DNA from: JBFWNG01 sp050251195
GTDB taxonomy: Bacteria; Bdellovibrionota_B; Oligoflexia; Oligoflexales; Oligoflexaceae
Direction: 5' to 3'
Assembly: GCA_050251195.1 (NCBI GenBank)
Contig: JBFWNG010000006.1
Span: forward strand, 62,001 to 126,000
DNA length: 64,000 bases
The notes beneath the pieces are model-generated. The model was not told the DNA's origin. It made no database searches and worked only from the letters and a program-made list of their open reading frames with translations. Positions 1-10,000 of the stretch are shown in pieces. The position numbers and the translations under genes were made by a program. Position 1 is the first letter of the stretch. Every line of letters starts with the position of its first letter.

Positions 1-224
1 CCGAAGCCAAACTTATCCAGCGCAGCTTTTGCTTGACTGACAAGAAGGGGATTGTTGGCTAATCCGAGATAATTGTTTGCACACATATTGATCACTTCAG
101 ATTTGCCCGAAGTGATGTGCGCGCCCTGTGCCGAAGCAATGATCCTTTCGTTCTTGTAAAGGCCCTGACTGCTGAGTTCTGCAACCTGGTCTCGCAGATA
201 CGTAAAAAACGCCTCCGATTTCAT
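1..224 (-). CDS. kbl: 2-amino-3-ketobutyrate CoA ligase (glycine C-acetyltransferase), N-terminal part
   Basis: Partial gene running off the left edge; 74 codons are visible, reading leftward from an ATG at 224 with an AAGGG-type ribosome site just upstream. The enzyme is a PLP-dependent alpha-oxoamine synthase that splits 2-amino-3-oxobutyrate with CoA into glycine and acetyl-CoA, the second step of threonine breakdown. The visible part carries GLYKNERIIASAQ followed by NMCANNYLGLA, the N-terminal pattern of Kbl as I remember it from E. coli. The family is about 400 residues long, so the PLP lysine lies outside the window. BioF and HemA share NNYLGLA, but the ERIIxSAQ string favours Kbl. The partner threonine dehydrogenase is not visible. 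Confidence 0.85.
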   Translation of the reverse strand, partial: MKSEAFFTYLRDQVAELSSQGLYKNERIIASAQGAHITSGKSEVINMCANNYLGLANNPLLVSQAKAALDKFGF

Positions 225-382
225 GACTCGCCCTTGTGTTGTCCAATACTTTGAATACCAAAAGCGAACATAGAAATCCAATAAAAACAGGTAGCTGCAT
301 GGCGTGATTCGGCGGGCTGACGTCGAGCGTGTCAGTCCTGATTCCGAGTGTCTCACGAAGAAATTGGTGCTATGCTGGGCCC

Positions 383-1426
383 ATGTTCAAAATCAAAGCC
401 TGCGAAGTAGCCTTTCCTGAGCGAATTGTCTCCAATACGGATGTCTTGGACGTTATCGCTAAAGCCAACGGTCAATTGCCGCAGCCTACTATCGAGAAAC
501 TCTTGTCAAAAATCTCGAGATTCTTTGACTATTCCGGGATTGAGTCCCGCCGGTGGCTAGAGCAGGGCGGCTCGTCGTTTCCCTTGATTCTGAATGCTGT
601 GGAGTCGGCGTTGAGGGCGGCTGGTTCTGAAAAAGACGAGATCGGAATGGTGATTTTCGCGGGAATTGACCGGAAGGTGATCGAGCCGGGCTTTTCCTTC
701 CTTGTCGCCAAGATGGCAGGACTGAAGAGTCTTCAGTGCTTTGACGTCCTGGAGGCCTGCAACGGCTGGGTGCGGGCCGTCGATATTGCGCAGAATTATT
801 TTCGGGGCGGATTTAGGAAACAAATTCTAATTGTAACGGCGGAGTTTCTTTGTCACGAAGGCGCACTGGTACAAAAAAGTTTCACGGTTTCGGATGTGAA
901 AGATCTCGATTGGTCCATGGCCTCGATGACCTTGGGCGAGTCGGCGACAGCAACAATTCTTGCGTACGACAGCAACGGAGTTTGGGACGGGGAATTGGTA
1001 GCTCTACCCGAGTATTGCGATCTCTGTTACTGCATTTTGGACGGCAACAACTTCGACATGCATGGATTCAGCAATGATCGTCCCAAGATCGAAGGGAAGT
1101 TTGCTTCGTATGCTCAAAGGATGAACACGGTCGGTATGCCTGTCATGTCTGAATTGATGGCTAACCATGTAGAGCATCTTTCCAAGGCGATGATATGTTT
1201 CCCTCACGCGCATTCCATCAAGTGCTGGACAAGAATCGCAAAGACACTTGCGCTCGAACTGCCGTATTATTTTATTTTTCGCGACTACGGCAATTTAGCG
1301 ACTTCGTCGATACCGGCGGCTCTGTCATTGGCTTTCAAAGAAGGCGCTATCGTCCGAGGCGATAGATTTTCGGTCACCACCGCGGCAGCGGGGATGTCGT
1401 TCGGAGTGTTTCACTCTATTTTTTAA
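383..1426 (+). CDS. 3-oxoacyl-ACP synthase III-like (FabH/KAS III family) enzyme
   Basis: Thiolase-fold condensing enzyme of 347 residues. All three catalytic positions of KAS III can be placed: Cys in EACNGW (about residue 127), His in FPHAHS, and Asn in the YGNLATSSIPAAL string near the C-terminus. The C-terminal AAAGMSFG resembles the family's GGG-S-WG end. ATG 383 is preferred over an upstream GTG at 329 because homology begins at MFKIKACEVAFPE; neither has a strong ribosome site. No acyl carrier protein or other fatty-acid gene is adjacent, so this is probably a specialised KAS III-like protein (acyl transfer, ketone or secondary lipid synthesis) rather than the housekeeping FabH. The substrate cannot be told from sequence. 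Confidence 0.75.
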   Translation: MFKIKACEVAFPERIVSNTDVLDVIAKANGQLPQPTIEKLLSKISRFFDYSGIESRRWLEQGGSSFPLILNAVESALRAAGSEKDEIGMVIFAGIDRKVIEPGFSFLVAKMAGLKSLQCFDVLEACNGWVRAVDIAQNYFRGGFRKQILIVTAEFLCHEGALVQKSFTVSDVKDLDWSMASMTLGESATATILAYDSNGVWDGELVALPEYCDLCYCILDGNNFDMHGFSNDRPKIEGKFASYAQRMNTVGMPVMSELMANHVEHLSKAMICFPHAHSIKCWTRIAKTLALELPYYFIFRDYGNLATSSIPAALSLAFKEGAIVRGDRFSVTTAAAGMSFGVFHSIF

Positions 1427-1647
1427 AAATCCATTGCATGTTCCCGTCATCCATACTTCCGTCCTCTCTCCGGAAAACATTTGGTAAAAACTTTAAAAAA
1501 CAAAGGAAAACCAGGCGGTCGATGGAGGTATCGTCCAGTTGAGAATAATGAAATGGCGCCCCTCTTGAAAGAATCCTGGAAAACCGCGTAAAATAAGAAT
1601 GTTAACCACCTCAATATATTTCAAGGTCACAATCTTTAGGATTAGTT

Positions 1648-2367
1648 TTGTCGGAAGAAATTCTTCAGCTTATTTCGTTGGCGAAAGTGCCTCCCGAGCG
1701 CATCGTCAAGGACCTTGTTCGGCTCGTCATGTCGGGCTTTTTGTCGACCGTCGCGGCGGGGCTTTACGCCTTTATCCAGAAGAAGGAAAGAATCACCGTC
1801 AACAATCTGCCTTATACCATGATCCTATTCAGCGTCATGGCCTGCGGCATGATGATGGTGGTCGGAGATTCGGTCGCCAAGGCATTTGGTTTGGTGGGTG
1901 CGCTGTCGGTATTGCGGTTTCGCTTAAATATTAAAAACCCAACCGATATGGCGGCGATCCTTTTTACGCTAGTCATTGGCATTACATGCGGGATCAACCT
2001 TCCCTCCATTGCGATGATGTTTACAGTTTTTGTACTCGCTATTTTTCTTGTCATCCATGCGGTCCACGAATCCCAGTACAAGCTCAGACGCGATGCGATC
2101 GTCCACGGGGGGGCAAAGAAAATTCGAAAATTTCTTGGGGCGGTTGAAGAAAATTTTAGTGCCAAAGCGAAAGTGAATAATCCCGAAAGCATGGGGAAGA
2201 ACCCGCTCTGGAATGTTTCCTTTCGATTCCAAGAATCGGGCAAGCTTCAGGAATGGGAACGTTGGTTGGAGAAAGAAAAAGCGATTCTATTCTCCACCGC
2301 AAAGTATGAGATCGCTATCGACCTTTCAAAATGGGACAAAGATAAATCAGACGATGAAGAAGATTAG
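1648..2367 (+). CDS. DUF4956 family membrane protein
   Basis: 239-residue protein with four hydrophobic segments (about residues 22-42, 56-74, 100-116 and 121-140) and a charged, soluble C-terminal third. The central GALSVLRFRLNIKNP motif is typical of DUF4956. This family is regularly encoded next to VTC-domain proteins, and here the VTC gene follows after 8 bp, with its AGGAG ribosome site overlapping this gene's stop. The start is TTG at 1648, preceded by TAGGA six bases upstream; no in-frame ATG lies before the first membrane segment. The biochemical role is unknown. By context it is probably the membrane partner of a polyphosphate-type polymerase. Confidence 0.75.
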   Translation: MSEEILQLISLAKVPPERIVKDLVRLVMSGFLSTVAAGLYAFIQKKERITVNNLPYTMILFSVMACGMMMVVGDSVAKAFGLVGALSVLRFRLNIKNPTDMAAILFTLVIGITCGINLPSIAMMFTVFVLAIFLVIHAVHESQYKLRRDAIVHGGAKKIRKFLGAVEENFSAKAKVNNPESMGKNPLWNVSFRFQESGKLQEWERWLEKEKAILFSTAKYEIAIDLSKWDKDKSDDEED

Positions 2368-2375
2368 GAGTAAAT

Positions 2376-3206
2376 ATGGCAAAAAATGCAGAAACTTTTG
2401 AAGAGCGGGTTGAGAAAAAGTTCGTCGTTCCTCTTGCTAAGATGCGCTCCATAGTGCTCGATCCAAATGGACCGTTCATTCAACGCTTCGAATTCGACTA
2501 TATTGACGATTCGTATTACAACATAATGGAGAACGTCTACTTTGACGACCCGGATTTGAGCTCCTACCACGAGCACGTCGAGGGTAAGCCGGTGCGGACA
2601 AAGCTCCGCCTGCGAAGATACAGTCCCGATGGGCTTCCTGGCGATGCGGTATATTTTGAAGTGAAGACTAAGAAAGAAGGCAAAACGTTCAAGTCGCGGG
2701 TAAAATTGCATCCGGCTTGGGTGCGGCCTTTTTTAAAGGACAAATTCCTGCCGAAAGACGAGTTTTATAGCTTCAATTCCGATATGAAGGAAAAGAAGAT
2801 TGAGAAGACAATGACCGAGATCATCGACTTGGTCCACGGTCACGGATTTATACCCATGCTTAAATCAAACTATATGCGGCATGCTTTTAAGTTGAGGGAA
2901 TCGGATAAGGTTCGGCTTACGATGGACCGGGACATCCAATGTACTCGCCTCTTTTATGGCGCGGATCCGAAGCTACCATACGATATCGGCCTGAACGACG
3001 GTAAGAATGTCATCGTTGAGGTAAAGGTGTCGGATCCTGCGTTTATGTATTTGATGGAGGAGTTTAAAGGTCAATTCGGCGAATCAATAAGCGTTTCCAA
3101 ATACTGCTCAGGAATCTATCAGACAAAGAATAGTTTCTTGCAAAGCGATAGGGATCGCACCCTTCATATCCTGGAAAGCTATAAACAGAAGAAGACCAGC
3201 GCCTAA
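2376..3206 (+). CDS. VTC-domain (CYTH-like) polyphosphate polymerase family protein
   Basis: 276-residue soluble protein with the tunnel-fold signature of the VTC/CYTH superfamily. Visible are an N-terminal EKKFVV strand, a basic RLRRY strand near residue 77, an acidic/basic FEVKTK strand near 95, and a C-terminal VIVEVKVSDP strand. In yeast Vtc4 equivalent residues bind triphosphate and build polyphosphate from ATP. Its pairing with DUF4956 is a recurrent bacterial arrangement. The gene converges on the Na/Pi symporter gene, and their stops share the bases 3203-3206. Polyphosphate synthesis is an inference; other CYTH enzymes (triphosphatases, adenylate cyclases) use the same fold, but DUF4956 linkage favours the VTC branch. 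Confidence 0.75.
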   Translation: MAKNAETFEERVEKKFVVPLAKMRSIVLDPNGPFIQRFEFDYIDDSYYNIMENVYFDDPDLSSYHEHVEGKPVRTKLRLRRYSPDGLPGDAVYFEVKTKKEGKTFKSRVKLHPAWVRPFLKDKFLPKDEFYSFNSDMKEKKIEKTMTEIIDLVHGHGFIPMLKSNYMRHAFKLRESDKVRLTMDRDIQCTRLFYGADPKLPYDIGLNDGKNVIVEVKVSDPAFMYLMEEFKGQFGESISVSKYCSGIYQTKNSFLQSDRDRTLHILESYKQKKTSA

Positions 3207-4900
3207 TCTAAATCGGCAAGTCTTCGATTATGAGAAATCAGACGTTTACCCGTCCACGCCTCTTCAACAGCGCGTGAATGGCTTATAATTCTATTTAAAC
3301 CAATCACTATGTCCACCAATGTCAACGTTACGAGCGGCGGTATCTTGTCGTCTCGCACGAATTTAAGATTAGTCTCGCGCAATTCATTGGACTTTTTGTG
3401 GAAGGTGTTTCGTAGACTCCGAAGTTCGTCAAGATTGGTATTGTCGCTCGTTCGCAGATGTTCGTACACCCGTGAGAAAAACTCGAGAATGATGTCGAAC
3501 AGCTCATCGAGATCGTCTCTTGTTTGTTGGGGCAGGGAAACATTATCATCCCTTAATTTCTTCCCGTGATGAACAATTCTTTGGCAGTAATCCGCAAGGC
3601 TTTCCAGCTCGGCCGAGACCTTGACGAGTGCGTTGACTTGGAAGGACTCCTTGACGTTTAGGCCAAGGTGCATAATCCTGCTTACGAAGAGCATCATCTC
3701 GCGATGGATACTGTCTGTAATAGTCTCGTACTTCAGTACGCGTTGCCGAATTTTTACATTTTCCGTTTCCCCAAGTACGTACTCTTTGGTCCAGATCAGC
3801 ATGTTCTTGACCATCGCGGCAAATTTGACGATCTCGAGGTGCCCTTGTTCAATGGCAAGTGCCGAAGATAGTTGAGTTTGTGTCCCCAAAAACTCGAGGT
3901 GTTTGGGTTGCTTCCCCCGGTCGCGAACGAGATAGCTCACGAATTGAGCTAGTTGATTGACAAAAGGGAGAAACAGAAAGGCATTGATGATGTTGAATCC
4001 ACTGTGACTAGCGGCGATATGTGTAGCAATGTAAGGCTTTGTGCCGTCAAGCGCGGTGTAGTCAGCGGAGTTGGGAATCAAGTCTTCAATCAGTCCAATG
4101 TAATGCCAGAAGAATAGGGAGAAAGAAAACACCCCGATGACGTTAAAGAGAGCGTGAGCAACTGCCGCGCGTTTGGCGGGAACGTTGGCGGTTAAGGACG
4201 CTAATATAGCAGAGACGGTTGTACCGATATTTTCGCCAAAGACTAAGCCGCAAGCTGTTTGAAATGTTATATTTCCGGTGCTCGCCATGACGATTGTGAT
4301 GCCAAGCACAGCGGCGCTCGATTGTACAAGTACCGTCATCAAGCACCCGACTGCTATGGTACCGAGAAGGCTGATGTAAGTGTCAGCTTGAAAGTGGCTG
4401 ACAAGTGAAAGGAATGCTTGATCCGCCCTCAACGGTTTGACCGCCGCAGCCATCGTTTCGAGCCCAAAAAACACAAGGCCAAACGCAAAAATGACCTTTC
4501 CCCATGACGTCATGCGATCGTTTCTTGCCATCATCATAGGAAACAAGCCAACTCCTAGGAAAAGGAGCGCGTATTTGCCAATGTTCAGAGCAATAATCCA
4601 CCCCGTGATGGTCGTGCCAATATTAGCTCCAAAGATAACTCCGATAGCCTGCGTCAGAGACATGAGGCCCGCGTTGACAAAGCCGACAACCATAACAGTT
4701 GTTATCGAGCTGGACTGAATAATGGCTGTGACAAGAAAGCCGACTAAAAGGGCTAAGAGCCGATTCGTCGTTAAAGTATTTATGGCCTTTTGAATAAAGG
4801 AACCTGAAATCGATTGGAACCCATCGGACATCATCTTCATACCGAAGAAGAAGAGCCCAACGCCACCAAGAACCGTGTAGCTGAAGGTAAACCAATCCAT
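3203..4900 (-). CDS. Na+/phosphate symporter (NptA/PNaS family) with C-terminal PhoU-like domain
   Basis: 565-residue inner-membrane protein. The N-terminal 340 residues hold two Na_Pi_cotrans repeats, each with a QSSS/QSSA motif (TAIIQSSSITTVMVVG and VLVQSSAAVLGITIV), the family hallmark for sodium-coupled phosphate transport. The C-terminal 200 residues are helical and PhoU-like. ATG 4900 was chosen over a longer frame because GGGGAG lies nine bases upstream and the first membrane helix starts directly after it. It faces the DUF4956/VTC pair tail to tail, so phosphate entry and probable polyphosphate synthesis are neighbours although transcribed from opposite strands. Export rather than import is possible for some members. 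Confidence 0.85.
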   Translation of the reverse strand: MDWFTFSYTVLGGVGLFFFGMKMMSDGFQSISGSFIQKAINTLTTNRLLALLVGFLVTAIIQSSSITTVMVVGFVNAGLMSLTQAIGVIFGANIGTTITGWIIALNIGKYALLFLGVGLFPMMMARNDRMTSWGKVIFAFGLVFFGLETMAAAVKPLRADQAFLSLVSHFQADTYISLLGTIAVGCLMTVLVQSSAAVLGITIVMASTGNITFQTACGLVFGENIGTTVSAILASLTANVPAKRAAVAHALFNVIGVFSFSLFFWHYIGLIEDLIPNSADYTALDGTKPYIATHIAASHSGFNIINAFLFLPFVNQLAQFVSYLVRDRGKQPKHLEFLGTQTQLSSALAIEQGHLEIVKFAAMVKNMLIWTKEYVLGETENVKIRQRVLKYETITDSIHREMMLFVSRIMHLGLNVKESFQVNALVKVSAELESLADYCQRIVHHGKKLRDDNVSLPQQTRDDLDELFDIILEFFSRVYEHLRTSDNTNLDELRSLRNTFHKKSNELRETNLKFVRDDKIPPLVTLTLVDIVIGLNRIISHSRAVEEAWTGKRLISHNRRLADLD

Positions 4901-5044
4901 ATAGGATGACTCCCCAGGTTGAAGAGGGAATGCACAGCAATCCCGCGTTTTTTCTGCATTGTACAAGTTTATGATAAAGGATATATTGGCGACATAAAAG
5001 AGAAATATGAGTATCGTGCGGCATTGCAAAAAAAGGGGTTACCA

Positions 5045-5917
5045 ATGAAACCAACATTGATTTTCACAGCGCTGTTGGCGGCAAACTTGGGGAACGCTCA
5101 GGACTTCTCGAAAGTACAAGTGCAAACAACCAAAGTTGCCGGAAACGTCCACATGCTCGTTGGGGCAGGTGGCAACATCGGAGTGTCTGTTGGCAATGAC
5201 GGCGTTCTTATCGTTGACGACCAATTTAAGGAGCTTGCTCCAAAGATTCGGGCTGCGATTGCAAAGTTGACCCCTGGTCCCATCAAGTTCGTTATTAACA
5301 CTCACTGGCATGGAGATCACACGGGCGGAAACAGCGCTCTGGGGGACAAAGCTATCATTGTCGCCCACGAGAATGTTCGGAAGAGGATGAGCGTCGAACA
5401 GTTTAGCAAGTTCTTCAATAAAACAATTCCCGCATCTCCGAAAGCAGCGCTTCCCATTATCACGTTCGACGGCAACATCACCATCTATTTCAACGACGAG
5501 CCTATAAGGATTGTTCATCTGCCTTCAGGCCATACAGATACTGACAGCATGGTTATTTTTGAAAAGTCCAAGGTGGCCCACTTAGGGGATGAGTACTTTA
5601 GTGAGGGGTGGCCGTTTATCGACCTAGAGTCCGGCGGAACCGTTCGAGGATACATTTCCAATCTCGAAACAGTCATTAAGACGCTCGACGGCGGCTACAA
5701 GGTAATCCCAGGACACGGGCCAAAGGCAGGCACGGTAGAAGATGTAAAAACCTTTCACCAAGTGCTTTCCGATTCCTCGAAGTTTGTCCTGGAAAAGAAA
5801 AAAGCGGGCAAAACGCTTGATGCAATAAAGAAGGAAGGTTTGCCCGAACAATGGAGTAAATGGGGAAAGGGGTTTATCGACAATGACAGGTGGATTGAAA
5901 CCGTTTTCAACGGCTAG
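5045..5917 (+). CDS. Secreted metallo-beta-lactamase-fold hydrolase
   Basis: 290-residue protein with a signal peptide (MKPTLIFTALLAANLGNA, cut before Gln). The zinc-binding HWHGDHTGG motif (HxHxDH) sits near residue 90. Further metal ligands are His in SGHTDTDS, Asp in HLGDEYF, and His in IPGHGP, so the binuclear site looks complete. Closest in style to the periplasmic MBL-fold proteins related to subclass B3 lactamases and SoxH/quinoprotein-relay-like hydrolases; the substrate is unknown and antibiotic hydrolysis should not be assumed. ATG 5045 follows AAAAGGGG. The 3' end overlaps the next gene's start by 35 bases, so the two are probably co-transcribed. Confidence 0.75.
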   Translation: MKPTLIFTALLAANLGNAQDFSKVQVQTTKVAGNVHMLVGAGGNIGVSVGNDGVLIVDDQFKELAPKIRAAIAKLTPGPIKFVINTHWHGDHTGGNSALGDKAIIVAHENVRKRMSVEQFSKFFNKTIPASPKAALPIITFDGNITIYFNDEPIRIVHLPSGHTDTDSMVIFEKSKVAHLGDEYFSEGWPFIDLESGGTVRGYISNLETVIKTLDGGYKVIPGHGPKAGTVEDVKTFHQVLSDSSKFVLEKKKAGKTLDAIKKEGLPEQWSKWGKGFIDNDRWIETVFNG

Positions 5918-7022
5918 TTTGATTGTAGCGACTTTGGCTTGCTCGCAAAACGCTTGGGCTTGGGGAGAGACCGGCCATAACATCATTGGACGCGTGGCCG
6001 CGCGATTGGTGAGGGATTCCGCTCCAGAGCCTCTCAGTAAGTTTGTCGAATACAAGGTAGAGATGATGGGGCATCTTTGCAACATCCCGGATATCTCTTG
6101 GCGTGACGCTCCCGAAAAAATAAGCGATTCGAATAGCCCCACTCATTATATTGACGTCGAATATCTCCTGGCTGACGGCAAGACTCTAGACTTTAAGGCG
6201 TTTCCAAAGACAATACTAGACGCGCAAAAAGTTTTGGACGCGCATTGCAAGGCGAACGAGAATGCTGAGTTGTGCCCCAAGGGAAACTCTTTTTCTGAAA
6301 AGATGGACCGAGTCGGGACAAACCCGTGGAGAATTCAACAGCTTCTCACCATGGCGACGGCGCGGATGAAGGCGTTTAGTGAGCGGCCGAAAGCAAAGTC
6401 TTCAAAGGATGAAAAAAGGGATTCCGAAGGCATTCAAATGGCCGACGACGTCGCAACCTTTTGGGGAATCTCGGGGCACTTTGTGGGCGACCTTGCTAAT
6501 CCCCTGCACACGACAACCGATTATGACGGTTGGAAACGGAACCAAGGCGGGTTGCACCAATACTTTGAGACGGACCTTGTGAACTATGCCCCTCTCGATC
6601 TCACGCAAGACGTCTACGACTATATCCGCATTAAAAAACCATGGGAGAATATTATTCTGCCCATTCTCAAACGCAATGGGGCCGATCAAAATGACTTTTT
6701 CTTGAACGCGCTGGCTCTTATAGAGAATAGCTTCGGAAATATTGACGCCCTGTATCAATTAGACGAGAAAATCTCCCTTGTCGGTAAAAGTCTCATGAAG
6801 AACGGGACCAAGGTTCCGGCGCAACGGAAAGATCTAAAAGAAGCTTATGGCAAATATCGCGAGTTTATCATTGCGCGCTTGGCTCTCGCCGCAGATACGT
6901 TGGGACATCTTTGGATGATTTCTTGGGAAAAAGCCGGGAAACCCGAACTCAACCTCTACAATAGTTACAACTATCCGCTGAATCCCGTGTATATTTGGCC
7001 GGACTATCTCAAGGCCAATTGA
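5883..7022 (+). CDS. Secreted S1/P1-type nuclease (zinc-dependent)
   Basis: 379-residue exported protein. A signal peptide ends AWA before WGETGH, placing the Trp that ligates zinc through its N-terminal amine at mature position 1, as in P1 nuclease. Other ligand motifs are present: SPTHYIDV, the GHFVGDLANPLH block (H-x3-D-x5-H), and LGHLWM near the C-terminus. Family members cleave single-stranded DNA/RNA and 3'-nucleotides outside the cytoplasm. The start overlaps the preceding hydrolase gene, suggesting translational coupling and joint nutrient scavenging. At 379 residues it is about 100 longer than fungal P1, with extra charged segments around residues 150-190. The stop is one base from the convergent kinase gene's stop. 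Confidence 0.8.
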   Translation: MTGGLKPFSTASLIVATLACSQNAWAWGETGHNIIGRVAARLVRDSAPEPLSKFVEYKVEMMGHLCNIPDISWRDAPEKISDSNSPTHYIDVEYLLADGKTLDFKAFPKTILDAQKVLDAHCKANENAELCPKGNSFSEKMDRVGTNPWRIQQLLTMATARMKAFSERPKAKSSKDEKRDSEGIQMADDVATFWGISGHFVGDLANPLHTTTDYDGWKRNQGGLHQYFETDLVNYAPLDLTQDVYDYIRIKKPWENIILPILKRNGADQNDFFLNALALIENSFGNIDALYQLDEKISLVGKSLMKNGTKVPAQRKDLKEAYGKYREFIIARLALAADTLGHLWMISWEKAGKPELNLYNSYNYPLNPVYIWPDYLKAN

Positions 7023-7023
7023 T

Positions 7024-10000
7024 CTAGGCGACGTTGGATAGGGTAACCTTGTTGCGGCCCGCTCCCTTGGACACATAGAGGGCTCGGTCGGCTTCCTGGA
7101 TAAGCAGTTCCTTCGATTTGATCTGTTTGTTCAGTCCCGCTACGCCGAGGCTTGCCGTAACCGTAAGTTCTTTGTTGTCCACGGTGATCTTTGCTTTTTC
7201 AATATAGTTCCGAATCCTTTCGGCAACAATGAGAGCGTTCTGCGGCGAAGTTTCGGAAAGAATAACACAGATCTCTTCGCCCCCGTAGCGAGCGATAAGG
7301 TCCGACTTGCGGCACACTAACTGTATTGTGGACGCTACCTTTCGCAGGATTTGATCCCCCAGCTGGTGACCGTATTTATCGTTGAAGCTCTTGAAGTGAT
7401 CGATGTCCACCATCACGAGAGACAAGTTCCGAGCTTGACGTTTCGACTGCACGATTTCCTTATCAAGCGCGTTTTGGAAAAATTGATGGTTGTAAAGACC
7501 TGTCAACCCGTCTGTTGCGGCTTGGAACGAGAGTTCGATACGGCCAGCGGCTGCGAGACAAATAATCTCCAGAGTTTCAATGCGTTCTTCGGTGAACGTG
7601 TTGGTGGCGCGATTGTTTTCGAGATAGAGAATGCCGATGAGATTGGAGTCCTTATCAAAGCCGTTCAAGATAGGAATGCAAAGAATTGATTTTACCTTGT
7701 TCTTAACGATATATCGGTTCAGATGCAGTCCAGGTATCTTATTTTGATGGAGGCAAGCATTACCAATCACAATGCTTTGTTTTGTCCTTTTTACAAAATT
7801 GATAACTGGTTCGCACAGATTTTTGGACTCTTGATACGGGGTAGATTGCAAAATTTTGGGATGCTTCAAATCGATGGAACCCTCTGCCTCGACCGAATAA
7901 TCCTCTCCCATGCCTTTTTTGAGAAGAAGGACGCCCTTCTGAGCGCCGGCGAATTCTATGGCATTGTTTATGATGATCTCAAGCATCTTGCTGTGCACGG
8001 TTTCTTCCGCGATCGCCAGAAGCGCCTTTTTTAGAGTGGCTATGTCTATATTTGAAGATGACGTCGTACTTACCGTAGTGCTGGGCGTCTTGTTGCCGTT
8101 CTTTGCGAAGATGAGTTGAGGGTACTTCTCTTCAAGATGCCTTACTTTGGATCTCGCTCCCCATCGGTTGTAATAGTACTTGGCTTTTTTCATGTAGGAA
8201 GTGGCTATGAAGCTGCGTTCTTTTTCTACGTAAAACCTCGCGGCGAGTTCATGGGAGAGCGCCAGTTCTTGAGTGTATCCGAATTTCTCCGCGTCGATTA
8301 TGGCGGCGTCATAGCGTTTTTGCGCGGACAGCTCGTCATTGTTTAGTCTGAAGCATTCTGCTTCGATGAGCGCAATGCGGTGAGATTGGTTCATCGGGGC
8401 GTGTGCTGCATACCCCTTAAGAAGCTTAACGTTACTACTGATGATTGTCTTGAGTTTCTTCTGCTGGCTGCTGGTTGATGCCCTGTAGACGGCAGCATAG
8501 ATTAGGGATTCGTAAAAATAGAACGAAGGTACGAACGCAGTTGAAAAGACGCTATCGACATAACGCTTGCACGTAAGAATGCACCTAACGGCTTGGTCAT
8601 AATCGCCAAACAAGTAGCATAGTTGTGCGCGCAGAAAGAAGTTTGCGAAAATCCCTTGTCGGTCGTTGATTCGTTCATGGCGTTTTAAGGTTTCCATTTC
8701 GTTATAGGCTTCGCCCGACAGCGAGATGGGAGATGTATTGAGACCCAATAGGTTAAGGGTCACTTGGTGGAATAGACTGAGAAGATAGATGCTGCCCTTT
8801 TGATTGATCGATTGAATGGCTTCAACAAATTTCTGACACTGCGAAACCAGTTCTTCAAGGTCGACGCCCACTAAGAACGAATGGTAACAATAGGCCATCC
8901 CAGCATGTGTTGCGAACTCGTGCTCTCCAGTTTCTATTCCGACGTTATGAGATTCGAGAAGGGAGTCAAGGGTTGTTTTGAGGTGTTCCTTCCAATGTCG
9001 GATAAAAACGTTGTAGGACAGCAGCACCGCCGATTTATACATCTTGTTGTTTTGCTTCTTTACAAGATCGAGGGCTAAGTTGCCGAACCTATATCCTTGT
9101 TCATAATCATTGGAAATGCCGCAAAGGAGCATGCCGTAACAGGCGTAGAAGTACGGAGAACCTTTGTAGTTGCCGTGTTTCAGCGAGGAACGTATGGCAT
9201 CACAGATTATAAGTATGATCGAACGCGGTGACGTAAAATACAAGCATTGCGCGATCGCGAACTGAATACGCATCTTGGCGATTGCCCGCGGCTCCTCCAT
9301 TGGTTTGATGGCTAGAAGTTGGTCGTTGGTCATTCCGCGAAGACGTTGTCGGGTCCTGAGGAAGCTGAAACCCAGGGATAGGGACGACGGTTTTTTCGGA
9401 ACCTTGCATTTAAGCTTGCGTAGCAGCGAGCGACCAATGGCTGCAGCTTCCACCATATTGTTTTCGGAAATTTCTGCGTGAATCTTGGCCTCGAATGCTG
9501 GCAGCGTGTCAAGAAACGATTTGGCGTTCTTGGTGATGGTTTGAAAGGTCTTTTCTGTAGTTTCCTTCTTCCCGATAAGAAATGCACATTGGCAAAGGAG
9601 GGAGTGGACGTTCAACGTTAAAGGATAATGGCTGGTCCAAGCGTTGGGCCCAAGTAGCGAGGTCGATTTGGATAAGAATGAGAACGCTGTTTTCGCGGCG
9701 TTTACGGATTTCGCTTTCCTGGCAGCCAGAAGGTTTAAATTACAGAGTTCGATTCGCTCCTTCTCGTCTTTGCACAAGTCCATGGAATAGTTAAGATGGT
9801 TCGTGATTTCATATATCAGTGATGAATTGGCATTCTTGTCGAAGCCTTCGAATAATATATTGCCAATCGCATAGTGGATGCGTTTTTTCTCCGATGCGGA
9901 GTTGAGGTTATAGGCCGCGTTTCTAATGCGGTCGTGCGTGAATTGGAAGTCGTATTCATTGTCATGGACCTTGAGCGACTTGGCGTCTTGCAACTTACTC

